Assembly (NCBI GenBank): GCA_003116975.1
Contig: BGKB01000275.1
Span: 1-54,023 of the forward strand
Source: Aurantiochytrium sp. KH105
Taxonomy: Eukaryota; Sar; Bigyra; Thraustochytrida; Thraustochytriidae
Length of the DNA: 54,023 nt
Direction: 5' to 3'
The translations under genes and the position numbers were made by a program. Positions within the stretch are counted from its first letter, which is position 1; every line of letters starts with the position of its first letter. The notes beneath the pieces are model-generated. The model was not told the origin of the DNA. It ran no database searches and saw only the letters and a program-made list of their open reading frames with translations. Shown here one piece after another: positions 29,257 through 37,349 of the stretch.

Positions 29257-31524
29257 ATGGCGACCAAGATGTACCTTGTCGCGTACAACCTCGCGTCCTG
29301 CGCGGGCTGGGCGTACGTGTGGACGCAGACGGTCAAGACGCTCTTGAACGGAGGCAAGGCTGGCATGCTGTGGAACGAAGCGAGCGACGTCCTCGCCGTG
29401 GTGCAGTCGCTGGCCGCGCTCGAGATTGTGCACTCGCTGCTGCGACTCGTCAAGTCGCCCGTGTTCACCGTCTTCATGCAGGTGAACAGTCGGCTCATTG
29501 TCCTGTGGCTGTACACGTGGCAGGCGGCCGCATGCCACTCGCACTGGAGTCTCTTGCTCATGGTCGGCTCGTGGGCGACCGTAGAGGTGCCGCGGTACCT
29601 GTTTTACGCCCTGAACCTGCTGCCAAGCTTTCAGGGCTCCAAGATGCCGTACCCACTCTTTTGGCTGCGCTACTCGCTCTTTATGGTCTTGTACCCGACA
29701 GGTATCACTGGAGAGCTCGTGCAAATGTACGTGGCACTGAGCACGCACTACACCTTTAACACGGCTTGGGAACGCTTTCTCTTTGTGTTCCCGCTCATTG
29801 CGTACCCGCCGGCGTCACCCTTTATGGTGCTCAACATGTGGAAGAACCGCAAGAGCCAATTCCGCAAGCGCGCTCAGGAGCTTGCCGCCGCAAAGGAGGA
29901 GGGCGGCGCGTCCGCAAAGAAGGCTGTGAGCGGCTTGGTCTGGCCCGTCACCAACGACGCGACGGGCGAGCGTAGCACCTCGGTCACCAACCAAAGCATT
30001 TGGGAGTACGCGGTTTCGGGCGCGGACGCCGATGCTGCTGCGGCGGTGCGCAAGACGCGCAAGTGGCGCTTTGGCTACCTTCGGCACATCGAGAGCCAAG
30101 TCCGCATCTCGCTGCGCTCCAAGGAGACGGCCCTGCAAATTGCACGCGACGGCCTGGCCCGCGCGCACGAGGCCTTTGAGTTTGTCCGCGACGGCAAGGC
30201 CACCTCGCTCGCCGAGGCCATGGACAAGTACAAGGGCTCGTACGAGACTGGATTCATCAAGGGCGAGGGCAAGCGCGAGGTCAAGGAGGCCCGCGTGCTG
30301 TACAAGGGTCAGACGCTCGTGGGCGACGCTCTGGTGGCGCAGCTGGAAAAGTGGGTCAGCGAGGGCGTCATTGAGCCCAGCGCCGGCGACGCCGTCAAGC
30401 AGTGCATTGCGCACCCCGAGTGGTACGACCTGAGCGATCGCTACTTTGTTCTGCTGGGCGCCACTTCGGCAATGGGCCCTCTTGACCTTTTGCTGCAGTG
30501 CGGCGCCAACGTGATTGGCATCGACTTGGACCGCGCTCCCATTTGGGAGAAGCTCATCAACAAGGTGCGCGCTTCTCCGGGTACGCTCACGTTCCCTCTG
30601 TCGAAGCCGCAGGCATCGCTCAAGACGGACGCGGACCTCTTTGCTCATGCCGGTGCCAACTTGCTCGGTGCCACGCCCGAAATTGCCAACTGGCTTGTGG
30701 GCGTATGCCCGGGTCAGGACCTGACGATTGGCAACTACACGTACCTGGATGGCGCGCTTCACGTGCAGCTTTCCATTGCCTGCGACGCTATTATGCAAAA
30801 GGTGCTGGCCAAGCGTTCGAGCTCGACCTCGCTGGCGTTCTTGCTTACGCCGACGGACGTCTACATGATCAATGAGGATGCTTTTGAGGTTGCCAAGGCC
30901 AACTACAAGGCTGCGCCTGCCTGGCAAAAGGCGCTCGAGAAGGTCATGGGCAAGAACGACATGGTCTGCAATGTTCTCAAGCCCGCGGACGGCTCGGGCC
31001 TCAAGCTCTCCAACGCGGTGGTGTCTGCCCAGGGCCCGAACTACTCGTTGGCCAAGCGCATTCAGCAGTGGCGCTGCATCATTGCGCACAGCGAGGGCCA
31101 CACTGTTTCGAGCAATGTCGCGCCCAGCACCAGCACGGCCAGCGTCACGAGCAACCCGCTTTTTGCTGCTGCGTACGCGGGCTTTAAGCTCTTCAAGGCG
31201 CTCGAGGTCTTTCGCCCCGAGACCTCGTCGAGTCTCATGCTTGCGCTCCTTATCAACGATATCCGCAATCCGGAGAGCATTTCCAACCCCAAGAGCGCTG
31301 TCGCTGCCAAGATGGCCAATCCGCTCGAGCTCTTTGCGCACAACGCTGCGCACGGCGGATCCTTCCGTTGCCCGTATTCGGTCGGTACCATTGGCACCGT
31401 CTCGGTTCTCTACTACTTTATCGGCAACTACTGGTTTGCCGCGCTCCCTGTCGTGGGCCTCACTGCCTACACGGTCAGTTTCGTTGCCACGGGTGTGCGT
31501 CCGGGTTTGGCCGCCAAGCAGTAA
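29257..31524 (+). CDS. 3-hydroxyacyl-CoA dehydratase (PTPLA/HACD) fused to a Rossmann-like C-terminal domain
   Basis: The ATG at 29257 gives 755 residues; the open frame further upstream is translated repeat. Residues 1-195 are a PTPLA/HACD dehydratase, the ER-membrane enzyme of the third step of very-long-chain fatty-acid elongation. Visible are several transmembrane helices, VEVPRYLFYA (109-118) and LYPTGITGE (145-153), with the expected catalytic Tyr146 and Glu153. A charged linker follows (about 195-260). The remaining roughly 490 residues form a second module: a helical part (about 270-390), YFVLLGATSAMGPLDLLL (396-413) and NVIGIDLDR, which look like a Rossmann beta-alpha-beta nucleotide-binding start, and a final hydrophobic hairpin (about 715-745). 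This module has no counterpart in animal, plant or fungal HACDs that I know. The 3' UTR region is tandemly repeated and carries a transposon-like insertion. Confidence 0.85.
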   Translation: MATKMYLVAYNLASCAGWAYVWTQTVKTLLNGGKAGMLWNEASDVLAVVQSLAALEIVHSLLRLVKSPVFTVFMQVNSRLIVLWLYTWQAAACHSHWSLLLMVGSWATVEVPRYLFYALNLLPSFQGSKMPYPLFWLRYSLFMVLYPTGITGELVQMYVALSTHYTFNTAWERFLFVFPLIAYPPASPFMVLNMWKNRKSQFRKRAQELAAAKEEGGASAKKAVSGLVWPVTNDATGERSTSVTNQSIWEYAVSGADADAAAAVRKTRKWRFGYLRHIESQVRISLRSKETALQIARDGLARAHEAFEFVRDGKATSLAEAMDKYKGSYETGFIKGEGKREVKEARVLYKGQTLVGDALVAQLEKWVSEGVIEPSAGDAVKQCIAHPEWYDLSDRYFVLLGATSAMGPLDLLLQCGANVIGIDLDRAPIWEKLINKVRASPGTLTFPLSKPQASLKTDADLFAHAGANLLGATPEIANWLVGVCPGQDLTIGNYTYLDGALHVQLSIACDAIMQKVLAKRSSSTSLAFLLTPTDVYMINEDAFEVAKANYKAAPAWQKALEKVMGKNDMVCNVLKPADGSGLKLSNAVVSAQGPNYSLAKRIQQWRCIIAHSEGHTVSSNVAPSTSTASVTSNPLFAAAYAGFKLFKALEVFRPETSSSLMLALLINDIRNPESISNPKSAVAAKMANPLELFAHNAAHGGSFRCPYSVGTIGTVSVLYYFIGNYWFAALPVVGLTAYTVSFVATGVRPGLAAKQ

Positions 31525-31591
31525 AGGAAAATAACAAGATACGCTTTTGTGATTCTTTTTGTTCAGAATTCATTCATGATTTCTTCTCTCT

Positions 31592-32872
31592 CCAGCGAGC
31601 GTGTTTATCGTGCCTGACAAGTTCAACGAAGAAAAAGAAAAGCACTGGCTTGTCTCTTGCGTTTGCAATAAAGTAATTTTTGGTTCATGATGCGTTGATT
31701 TTTCTTGTCTTCCCAGCGAGCGTGTTTATCCCTGGCTAAATTTCGTCCCGTTTTTCGGGACGAAATCATCGGCGAAATAGTTTTGCCGAAACGGGGTGTA
31801 GTCTCGGCCCGAAAAACGGGACGAAATATCTAAAAATCAGAAAAGTCATTGAAAGAAATACCCCAGATCAAATTTAAATCTCGCGCGTTGGCATGGTTAT
31901 TCCCACGATACCCCTCCGTCGCCATGCAAGTTTTCGGGGAGATTCATCCGGTAGACATGATCAAACATGATCTGCAAAGTGGGTACTTGTTGGCATTGTA
32001 GCGGGAGCCTAACCACCGCTCTTCGTTGATAGCTGAGACGGCTGCATAGCCTTACCTTGGCGTCGCGTTGCGACGCGCAACGACGAGATCACCCAGCAGA
32101 CGTGCCGCAGCTGTTCTCGCATCATCCTTCTTCGCGCTGTGGTCGGCAGCGCGAGTTCGTCCACGCCATGACGCACGCCTTTGAGGATGGTGACGTGCGA
32201 GCGCCGCAGCAATAAATTCTCCGAGCGCAACGCAATTCTTAAATTTACTACACGAAACTCCAGTAAGAGGGTCTTAGTCATATTAGCCTTAATTAATTTC
32301 GTCCCGTTTTTCGGGACGAGACCTATTCTGACCAAATAGACCACTTTATACTCGCAGCCGCCAAGTCAGTCTTTCATCTAAATCTCAATCAGAAACACTT
32401 TTCAGAATCTCAAACTTTAGTATAGTAATCTAGACATGGAAACCTAGCTTTGCGCTCAATTTCATAACACGCGGTGTAGATCTGATCATGCCCAGACGGA
32501 TAACGTGAGCAGAGATTTCGTCCCAATTTCGTCCCGTTTTATGTGGCTAGCCAGGGTTATCGTGCCTGACAAGTTCAAAGAAGAAAAAGAAAAACACTGG
32601 CTTGTCTCTTGCGTTTGCAATAAAGTAATTTTTGGTTCATGATGCGTTGATTTCTCTTGTCTTCCCAGCGAGCGTGTTTATCGTGCCTGACAAGTTCAAA
32701 GAAGAAAAAGAAAAACATTGGCTTGTCTCTTGCGTTTGCAATAAAGTAATTTTTTAGAACAGAATGCGTCCAATTTTCTTGTCTTCCCAGCGAGCGTGTT
32801 TATCGTGCCTGACAAGTTCAAAGAAGAACAAGAAAAGCACTGCCTTGTCTCTGGTGTTTGCTTTCATGTCTT
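31592..32872 (+). repeat. Four-copy 121-bp tandem repeat of the HACD 3' end region
   Basis: Copies start with (C)CCAGCGAGCGTGTTTATCG at 31592, 31713, 32665 and 32787. Each continues with CCTGACAAGTTCAA and an A/G-rich GAAGAAAAAGAAAA stretch. Spacing is 121-122 bp once the 827-bp element inserted in copy 2 is removed. Copies 1-3 each contain an AATAAA hexamer (31667, 32619, 32740) after CTTGTCTCTTGCGTTTGC; copy 4 diverges before that point. The hexamers make alternative poly(A) sites for the upstream gene possible. Confidence 0.9.
31730..32556. mobile_element. Non-autonomous DNA transposon-like element (827 bp) with TTAT target duplication
   Basis: The left end reads CCCTGGCTAA and the right end TTAGCCAGGG-like (GGCTAGCCAGGG), an inverted repeat of at least 9 bp. 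The flanks are TTAT at 31726-31729 and TTAT at 32557-32560, while the uninterrupted repeat copies have a single TTAT at this point, so the insertion and its 4-bp duplication are directly visible. Inside, a hairpin TTTCGTCCCG-TTTTT-CGGGACGAAA is at 31741-31765, with related copies at 31808-31827, 32297-32320 and 32516-32540. No transposase frame exists. The CCCT start and a TTA-containing 4-bp target recall piggyBac-like elements, whose target is normally TTAA; this link is tentative. Confidence 0.85.
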
Positions 32873-33211
32873 GCACATGTGTGCGTATGCTGCCTGTTTT
32901 GGAGGAAAGGGCAAAAAGCCACCATTCGTGTTGCCCATCCTGTTGACCAAGGTCCCATGTGTTGGTGACTGGTGACTCTCCACCAATGCAAAGTGGGCAA
33001 CGAGTGGGCAAAAGGGTTTCTTTGCGGCAGGCCAGGTGCGCCGCCGCCGACGGGGAGGATCACTCGGACAGAGGGGCACTCGGGCAGAGGAGCTGACGGG
33101 CTGACGGCATTGTCGAGGAGTCCACGTGAACTCGCTGCCGTGAGCCAAACTCGCAAGCTGGTGAGGGGAACTAGTCGGCGAGGGAAAAACAAACAAAACT
33201 AGAGGAGCACC

Positions 33212-34402
33212 ATGCTTCGAGGTGGCGGTGGCGTGCAAGGCGAGGCCGCAGCCGCGCAGCTGAAGCGCGGTGCAGCCAAGTTGCGCGGGACACCTGCGGT
33301 CTTCAAAGAAAAGGTAGACTTCAGCAAAGTCAATACGGGGTATCTGGAGCGTTGGATCAATGGCGAAATTCGCGACACGCTTGGCTTCGATGACGACATT
33401 CTCGCGGGCACCATCAGCAACGAACTTCAAAGCCAGCACGCGTCGGAGGATGGCTTGCAGCCCAAGAATCTCCAAGTTACGCTCGCTGCATTCATGAAAG
33501 CTGAGCAGGCTTCTGCTTTCATGACCAAGCTCTGGACAATGCTCGTGCAAGCTCAGACAGGCTACAATGGCATCCCGGGCGCACTTGCACCGCCTCCGCG
33601 AAAGGGTGGCCTTCCTCCGCGTCGCGAGAAGCGACCGCGCGGCGAAGGCTTTTCTGCAGCTCCAGCAAGAGACGACGATCGCCGCCCCGCGGCACGAGAC
33701 GACGAGTATCGCCGGCGATCTGAGCCAGACGAGCTTGGCCGTCGCCAACGTGATGATCACCGTCGCCGTCGGGACTTTGAAAACGAAGAACATCGCCGTC
33801 GGGACTTTGACTATGAGGACCATCGTCGCCGTCGCCAGTATGCTTTTGAGGATGAGGATCGCCGTCGTCGTGACTATGATTACGATCGTCGTCGGGACTT
33901 TGACTATGGTGGAGCTGGTGAAGATCGCCGCCGCCGCGGCGGCGACTATAGTCACCGTGGTGAGGATCGGCGCGATCGTGGCATGGACCGTCGGCATCGT
34001 GAGGACCGTTCGCCCCCAAGAATTCGCCGGCGCTTGTCGGATGCTGAAAGAGCTGAAAATCACGCACGCGGGCCAAAGGAGAACGCAGAAAAGGCTGACG
34101 GCCCTGAACTTGATCCCTTCGGCCGCGTTGCACGGAAAAAGTCTCCTGCAAAAGACGCTGTCAAGTCGACCCGTCAAAAGCGCCGTTCGTCACGGGCTCG
34201 TTCGGGTTCGGAAAGCTCGTCCTCTTCATCATCTTCTTCGTCCTCCTCTTCCTCTTCTTCTTCTTCTTCTTCTTCATCTTCATCCTCCTCCTCGCCATCG
34301 TCATCATCGTCGTCGTCGTCGTCTTCCTCTTCTTCGGCGCCTTCTCGCTCTTCGAAAACACAACGTGGCAAGCAAAGTGGCGACCAAGGTGGCGAGAGTT
34401 GA
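33212..34402 (+). CDS. PWI-domain splicing factor, SRRM1-like
   Basis: The 396-residue protein begins with a PWI domain (about residues 36-123): VDFSKVNTGYLERWINGEI, GFDDDILAGTISNEL, LQVTLAAFM and FMTKLWTMLVQAQ match the order of helices in SRRM1 (SRm160), ending with the typical G-I-P. The signature Pro-Trp-Ile is Arg47-Trp48-Ile49 here. An Arg/Asp/Tyr-rich region follows (about 150-275) with repeated RRRDFDYED-like words. A basic stretch and a serine run of about 45 residues near the C-terminus complete an SR-type architecture. SRRM1 binds RNA and links splicing to exon definition and 3' processing in the nucleus. The start ATG at 33212 is followed directly by the domain. The family call is secure; orthology to SRRM1 is likely. 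Confidence 0.88.
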   Translation: MLRGGGGVQGEAAAAQLKRGAAKLRGTPAVFKEKVDFSKVNTGYLERWINGEIRDTLGFDDDILAGTISNELQSQHASEDGLQPKNLQVTLAAFMKAEQASAFMTKLWTMLVQAQTGYNGIPGALAPPPRKGGLPPRREKRPRGEGFSAAPARDDDRRPAARDDEYRRRSEPDELGRRQRDDHRRRRDFENEEHRRRDFDYEDHRRRRQYAFEDEDRRRRDYDYDRRRDFDYGGAGEDRRRRGGDYSHRGEDRRDRGMDRRHREDRSPPRIRRRLSDAERAENHARGPKENAEKADGPELDPFGRVARKKSPAKDAVKSTRQKRRSSRARSGSESSSSSSSSSSSSSSSSSSSSSSSSSSSPSSSSSSSSSSSSSAPSRSSKTQRGKQSGDQGGES

Positions 34403-34542
34403 CAGCGAGTTCGTGACGTCTCTTTTTGCTATGGCAGAACCGAGAGCTTCACGCGGCCCTCGCATGCGCGGGCGCGCGCGCGAGAGAGAGAGAGAGTGAA
34501 AGCAAAAGCGTAAGCTACGGAGTCATCGGGCGGGACGCGACG

Positions 34543-34827
34543 ATGGGTCCCGACGAGCGCACCCCGCGCGGCGGCAGCAGCGGAGCAGCAGGGCAGGGCC
34601 CAGAGCTGGACGTGACCAAGCCAAAGGAGATGTTTGCAAGATACATGCGACGGAGCAACTCGGGACGCGAGCTGCGACAAGTCCACCGCGCGGCCGCGAG
34701 ACAGTACCAGACCATGTATGGCTACACGCTCTTCTCGTTCTTTGCGATTGCAGGCATTGCTTACGGCCTCGGCACGTGGTCGCATTCAAAGTCGCCCGAG
34801 AAGAAGCAGGAGCCTCGCTCAACTTGA
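34543..34827 (+). CDS. Small single-pass membrane protein
   Basis: A 94-residue protein from the ATG at 34543, placed just downstream of a GC-then-GA dinucleotide tract. The N-terminal half is Gly/Ser-rich, then basic (KEMFARYMRRSNSGRELRQ and RAAARQYQ, about 28-57). One transmembrane helix (TLFSFFAIAGIAYGLGTW, about 62-79) and a short Lys/Glu tail follow. Size and layout resemble small inner-mitochondrial assembly factors, but no family can be named. It lies 140 bp after the SRRM1-like gene on the same strand and converges with POP7. Confidence 0.65.
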   Translation: MGPDERTPRGGSSGAAGQGPELDVTKPKEMFARYMRRSNSGRELRQVHRAAARQYQTMYGYTLFSFFAIAGIAYGLGTWSHSKSPEKKQEPRST

Positions 34828-35020
34828 ACCAAAGTTTATCCGATCCTTCGCGTAAAAGGGCTGACGATGGATGAATGGACGAATCGATGAATGAATGGGC
34901 GCGGTCTTGCTTAATTGCACCTGGCAGTGGTTGCGAGCAAAGTCGCTCGTGTTTTTTTTTATTTTATAAAAGCAGTCTCGACGAGCGAAGAAGACAAAGT
35001 TTACTTATTTGAGACATTAA

Positions 35021-35725
35021 TCAGAGTTCGGGCACAATTTGAATGTGTATTCTGGACAACTTGCGTTGTTCAAGATCAGCTTCAGATGTTGAAAAGGAAT
35101 CGAGGACATGGATCGTGTCCGTTTTGACTACCGTTTGAAGCTTGAGCGTAGTAGCAGCCTCGACGACCGAGAGCGCCACCTCGCAGGCGGAAGGAATAGC
35201 GGCACCCAAGCCAAAGACGTTGACGGCAAGACCTTGCGGTGCACGTGCCTTGACGAGTTTGAGTACGCGCTCTCGGTAAGCAGATTGTTTTCTTTTGTCT
35301 CGAGTGACGTAGACGTCTTGGTCAGGTCTCGCCGGTGGTCGCGACGCTGGCAAAGTCGATACGCGTCGTTGACGTTTTCGGTTCGTTTTCTTGAGTTCCT
35401 CTGGGGCACTCTCTGAGCTCCGCTTTCCGGGCATCGTGTCCTTTTCGGTGTTGATCTTACTCTTTGCTTCAGGTGTTGCTCTTTCAATGACTGTAGCCGC
35501 CGAGGTGGTGGTCGATGTGGTTTTGCCCTTTTCGCTTTCTCTCGAGGTTGCTGCCTTCTGCTTCGGTCGTGCGTCCTTTTGCTGGCGTTGATGTTTCGCT
35601 TGCACGCGTGAGGCGTCCTTGTGCTTCATCTTTTTCCTCTCGGACGTCTCTGCGCCGAGCGAGCTGCGCGGGCGTTTGAGACCTTTGGCTCCGCCGCCGC
35701 CGGCCTTGGTTGGTTTCCGCACCAT
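35021..35725 (-). CDS. POP7: RNase P/MRP subunit POP7 (Rpp20), Alba-type
   Basis: The protein has 234 residues. Its C-terminal domain (about 136-234) is an Alba-fold RNA-binding module of the Rpp20/POP7 type: DVYVTRDKRKQSAYRERVLKL opens it, AVNVFGLGAAIPSACEVAL gives the conserved Gly-Leu-Gly-x-Ala-Ile segment with the following helix, and the last strand is SRIHIQIVP. POP7 pairs with POP6/Rpp25 on RNase P and RNase MRP RNA and is needed for tRNA and rRNA processing. The first 130 residues are Lys/Arg/Ser/Thr-rich, longer than in human Rpp20 (about 140 residues in total), and look disordered, perhaps nucleolar targeting. The start at 35725 (MVRKPTK) is the first Met of the frame. Confidence 0.8.
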   Translation of the reverse strand: MVRKPTKAGGGGAKGLKRPRSSLGAETSERKKMKHKDASRVQAKHQRQQKDARPKQKAATSRESEKGKTTSTTTSAATVIERATPEAKSKINTEKDTMPGKRSSESAPEELKKTNRKRQRRVSTLPASRPPARPDQDVYVTRDKRKQSAYRERVLKLVKARAPQGLAVNVFGLGAAIPSACEVALSVVEAATTLKLQTVVKTDTIHVLDSFSTSEADLEQRKLSRIHIQIVPEL

Positions 35726-36048
35726 GCCAAGCTTCGCACACGCGCGGAGCCAGCGGCTCTCCTTTGGAACGCGCGCAGTTCGCGAGCGCGAGCGCGGGTG
35801 GGCGCGCGCGCGCAGAGATCAAGGGAACGCGCTTCGAGCGACGGCTCGCGTCGTCTCGTCTCGTCTCGTCTCGTCTCGCGTCGGTGCCACGACAAGACTT
35901 TTGCCCGCTATTCTCTCGCTGCCTTTCGACTAGTCAATACTAGTAGAGTAAGAAGCAAGAGCAAGACGAGGGAGAGCAAGCAAAGCTCCAAGGCTAACGC
36001 GGCGGCGCGCTTGCAGGGCTCTGCGCGCGCGGGGGCGGGGCTTGGCAT

Positions 36049-36094
<46 letters not shown>

Positions 36095-36097
36095 AAG
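35726..36097. promoter_or_regulatory. Bidirectional promoter with GC, TCTCG and GGC tracts
   Basis: POP7 and the small gene at 36098 start away from each other. The 372 bp between them contain an alternating GC tract (35803-35814), a TCTCG pentamer array (35852-35880) and a run of about 15 GGC triplets (36050-36095) ending immediately before the ATG of the plus-strand gene. The GGC run would put a highly structured GC-rich element in that gene's 5' UTR. Confidence 0.6.
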
Positions 36098-36466
36098 ATG
36101 GACGAGCGAACGTTTCTGCAGCTGCTGAGCAAGTTCGAAAAGGTCCGGGATCGCGACTTTCGCGGCAAAAGCTGCAAGGAGTACTCCTTGGCCGAGGCCC
36201 GCGCGTACCGTGCCAAAGTGAAGGCAGAGCAGGACGCGGCGGCAGCCAAACCGCAGAACCGCGGCGCAGGAAAGGCTGCACAAGCGCTTGCCGACGGCGA
36301 TGGATTTTTTGAAGCTGTTCAGGCGGAGATGCGCGCCGCCGGCGTCAAGAACGTGCCCGAGGTCGTGGACGAAATGCGCGAGGGCTACTTGGACTGGCTC
36401 TGCCAATACAATCTCGAGGACCTTGAGAATCTACTTGCAGTGGGTAAGGCAGAGGATGTACATTGA
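36098..36466 (+). CDS. Small helical protein of unknown function
   Basis: From the ATG at 36098, immediately after the GGC run, the product has 122 residues. The longer open frame upstream translates the repeats and is not used. The sequence is predicted mostly helical: TFLQLLSKFEKVRDRDF (about 5-21), a Lys/Ala-rich helix (about 32-55), and a C-terminal acidic helical part with VPEVVDEMREGYLDWLCQYN (about 85-104) and LEDLENLL. No transmembrane segment or signal peptide is visible. I do not recognise the family. The biased codon use and clear start support a real gene. Confidence 0.6.
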   Translation: MDERTFLQLLSKFEKVRDRDFRGKSCKEYSLAEARAYRAKVKAEQDAAAAKPQNRGAGKAAQALADGDGFFEAVQAEMRAAGVKNVPEVVDEMREGYLDWLCQYNLEDLENLLAVGKAEDVH

Positions 36467-37349
36467 GATTTGATGTGAATACGCGAGTGTGAGTATGAGC
36501 ACCACGGCGGCTCTTGATCTTCCGAGCTTGAAGATCTTCTTTATAGCGTCACGTGTTGCAAGCACGCAAGTATGATTCTAACATGATAAGCTATTTGACG
36601 TAGAACGCTTTTACGTTTCGGTATAAGTACGTCTTTTTTTCGAGTTTTCGTCGCATGGAGAGAAAAGGAAAACATGAAGAAACAAGTACTTAGGGGTGCA
36701 CTTAGTCGGGCCACCTCATAGCACTTCTATGAGTCCCCCATGTATCTTTGATATTCGATAACTCGCACCATCTTGCAAAAAGTCAAACCCTCACCCAGAG
36801 GCTATTAGGGAGGCCTACCTCAAACACTCCAAAGGAAAAAGGAGAATCCCGCGAAACAGGGATGGTTGGGCTCAGAGTGTCGGCGCCAATCTCCATTGCG
36901 AGTTGCGTCGATTTTTAGAGAGTCTGGAGCGAGCGGGCAAGCGGTAAAGTTCGGATCCATACAAGCCCATAGAGCCCCGAATGGCTACTTTATTATTGTT
37001 TTTATGTGGTGGACTTACTCATGTCTCCTATGGAGACTGAGCAACCCTCATAATGGTGAGATGAGGTAGACCGACTAGGTGCACCTCTAAGTAGGCCTAT
37101 CCGTGCCGCTGCCGCTGCCGCAGCCGCAGCCCGCTGCGCGGAAAGAGCAGCACCTGCCACTCTTTGTTTTGAGGATCCTCGGACTTGAAGAGTTGTTGGA
37201 ATCTTTCAGAAGTCAATGCTGAGGGTTTTTATTTCCACGAGGAGGAGGAGGCTTCTCCGAGCTACCGAACAAAGAAAGAGAAAGGATAAGATAAAATAAG
37301 TGTTGGCAGCGCAATTTTTTCTCAATCGGTCAACAAATTATTATTTATC
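36467..37349. other. Convergent intergenic region containing a MITE
   Basis: Outside the inverted-repeat element at 36689-37091 this interval should hold the 3' UTRs of the small gene and of PDI. A short GCCGCT/GCAGCC array lies at 37105-37130. No gene is supported. Confidence 0.5.
36689..37091. mobile_element. MITE-like element (403 bp) with TA target duplication
   Basis: The left end CTTAGGGGTGCACTTAGTCG matches, as reverse complement, the right end CTTAGAGGTGCACCTAGTCG with only two differences in those 20 bp. Similarity continues through CCTCAT and TATGAG to about 45 bp in. A TA dinucleotide flanks both ends (36687-36688 and 37092-37093). The interior carries a perfect small hairpin (CTCATAG...CTATGAG, about 36715-36733) and no coding capacity. 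Short length, terminal inverted repeats and a TA duplication are the hallmarks of Stowaway/Tc1-mariner-type MITEs; the superfamily is inferred only from the TA. Confidence 0.85.

Larger units (their letters stand above)
31525..33211. other. Repeat-rich interval between the HACD fusion and SRRM1-like genes
   Basis: No gene is supported. It is made of the four-copy 121-bp tandem repeat and the inserted element at 31730-32556, followed from about 32900 by non-repetitive sequence that should contain the promoter of the SRRM1-like gene. The only long frames are antisense shadows reaching into the SRRM1-like coding sequence. Confidence 0.6.

Noticed and set aside
29815..31353. 512-codon minus-strand ORF opposite the HACD fusion
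   Set aside because: Antisense shadow of codon-biased coding sequence; the translation is Arg/Leu/Val-rich without recognisable domains.
32864..34177. 437-codon minus-strand ORF opposite the SRRM1-like gene
   Set aside because: It mirrors the Arg/Asp-rich repeats and serine tract of the PWI protein; the translated Thr/Val/Ile runs are artefacts of those codons.
37240..37349. Hidden last exon of PDI encoding KDEL
   Set aside because: A donor-like sequence at the stop and a pyrimidine-rich acceptor exist, but the resulting reading frame gives no KDEL- or HDEL-like end.
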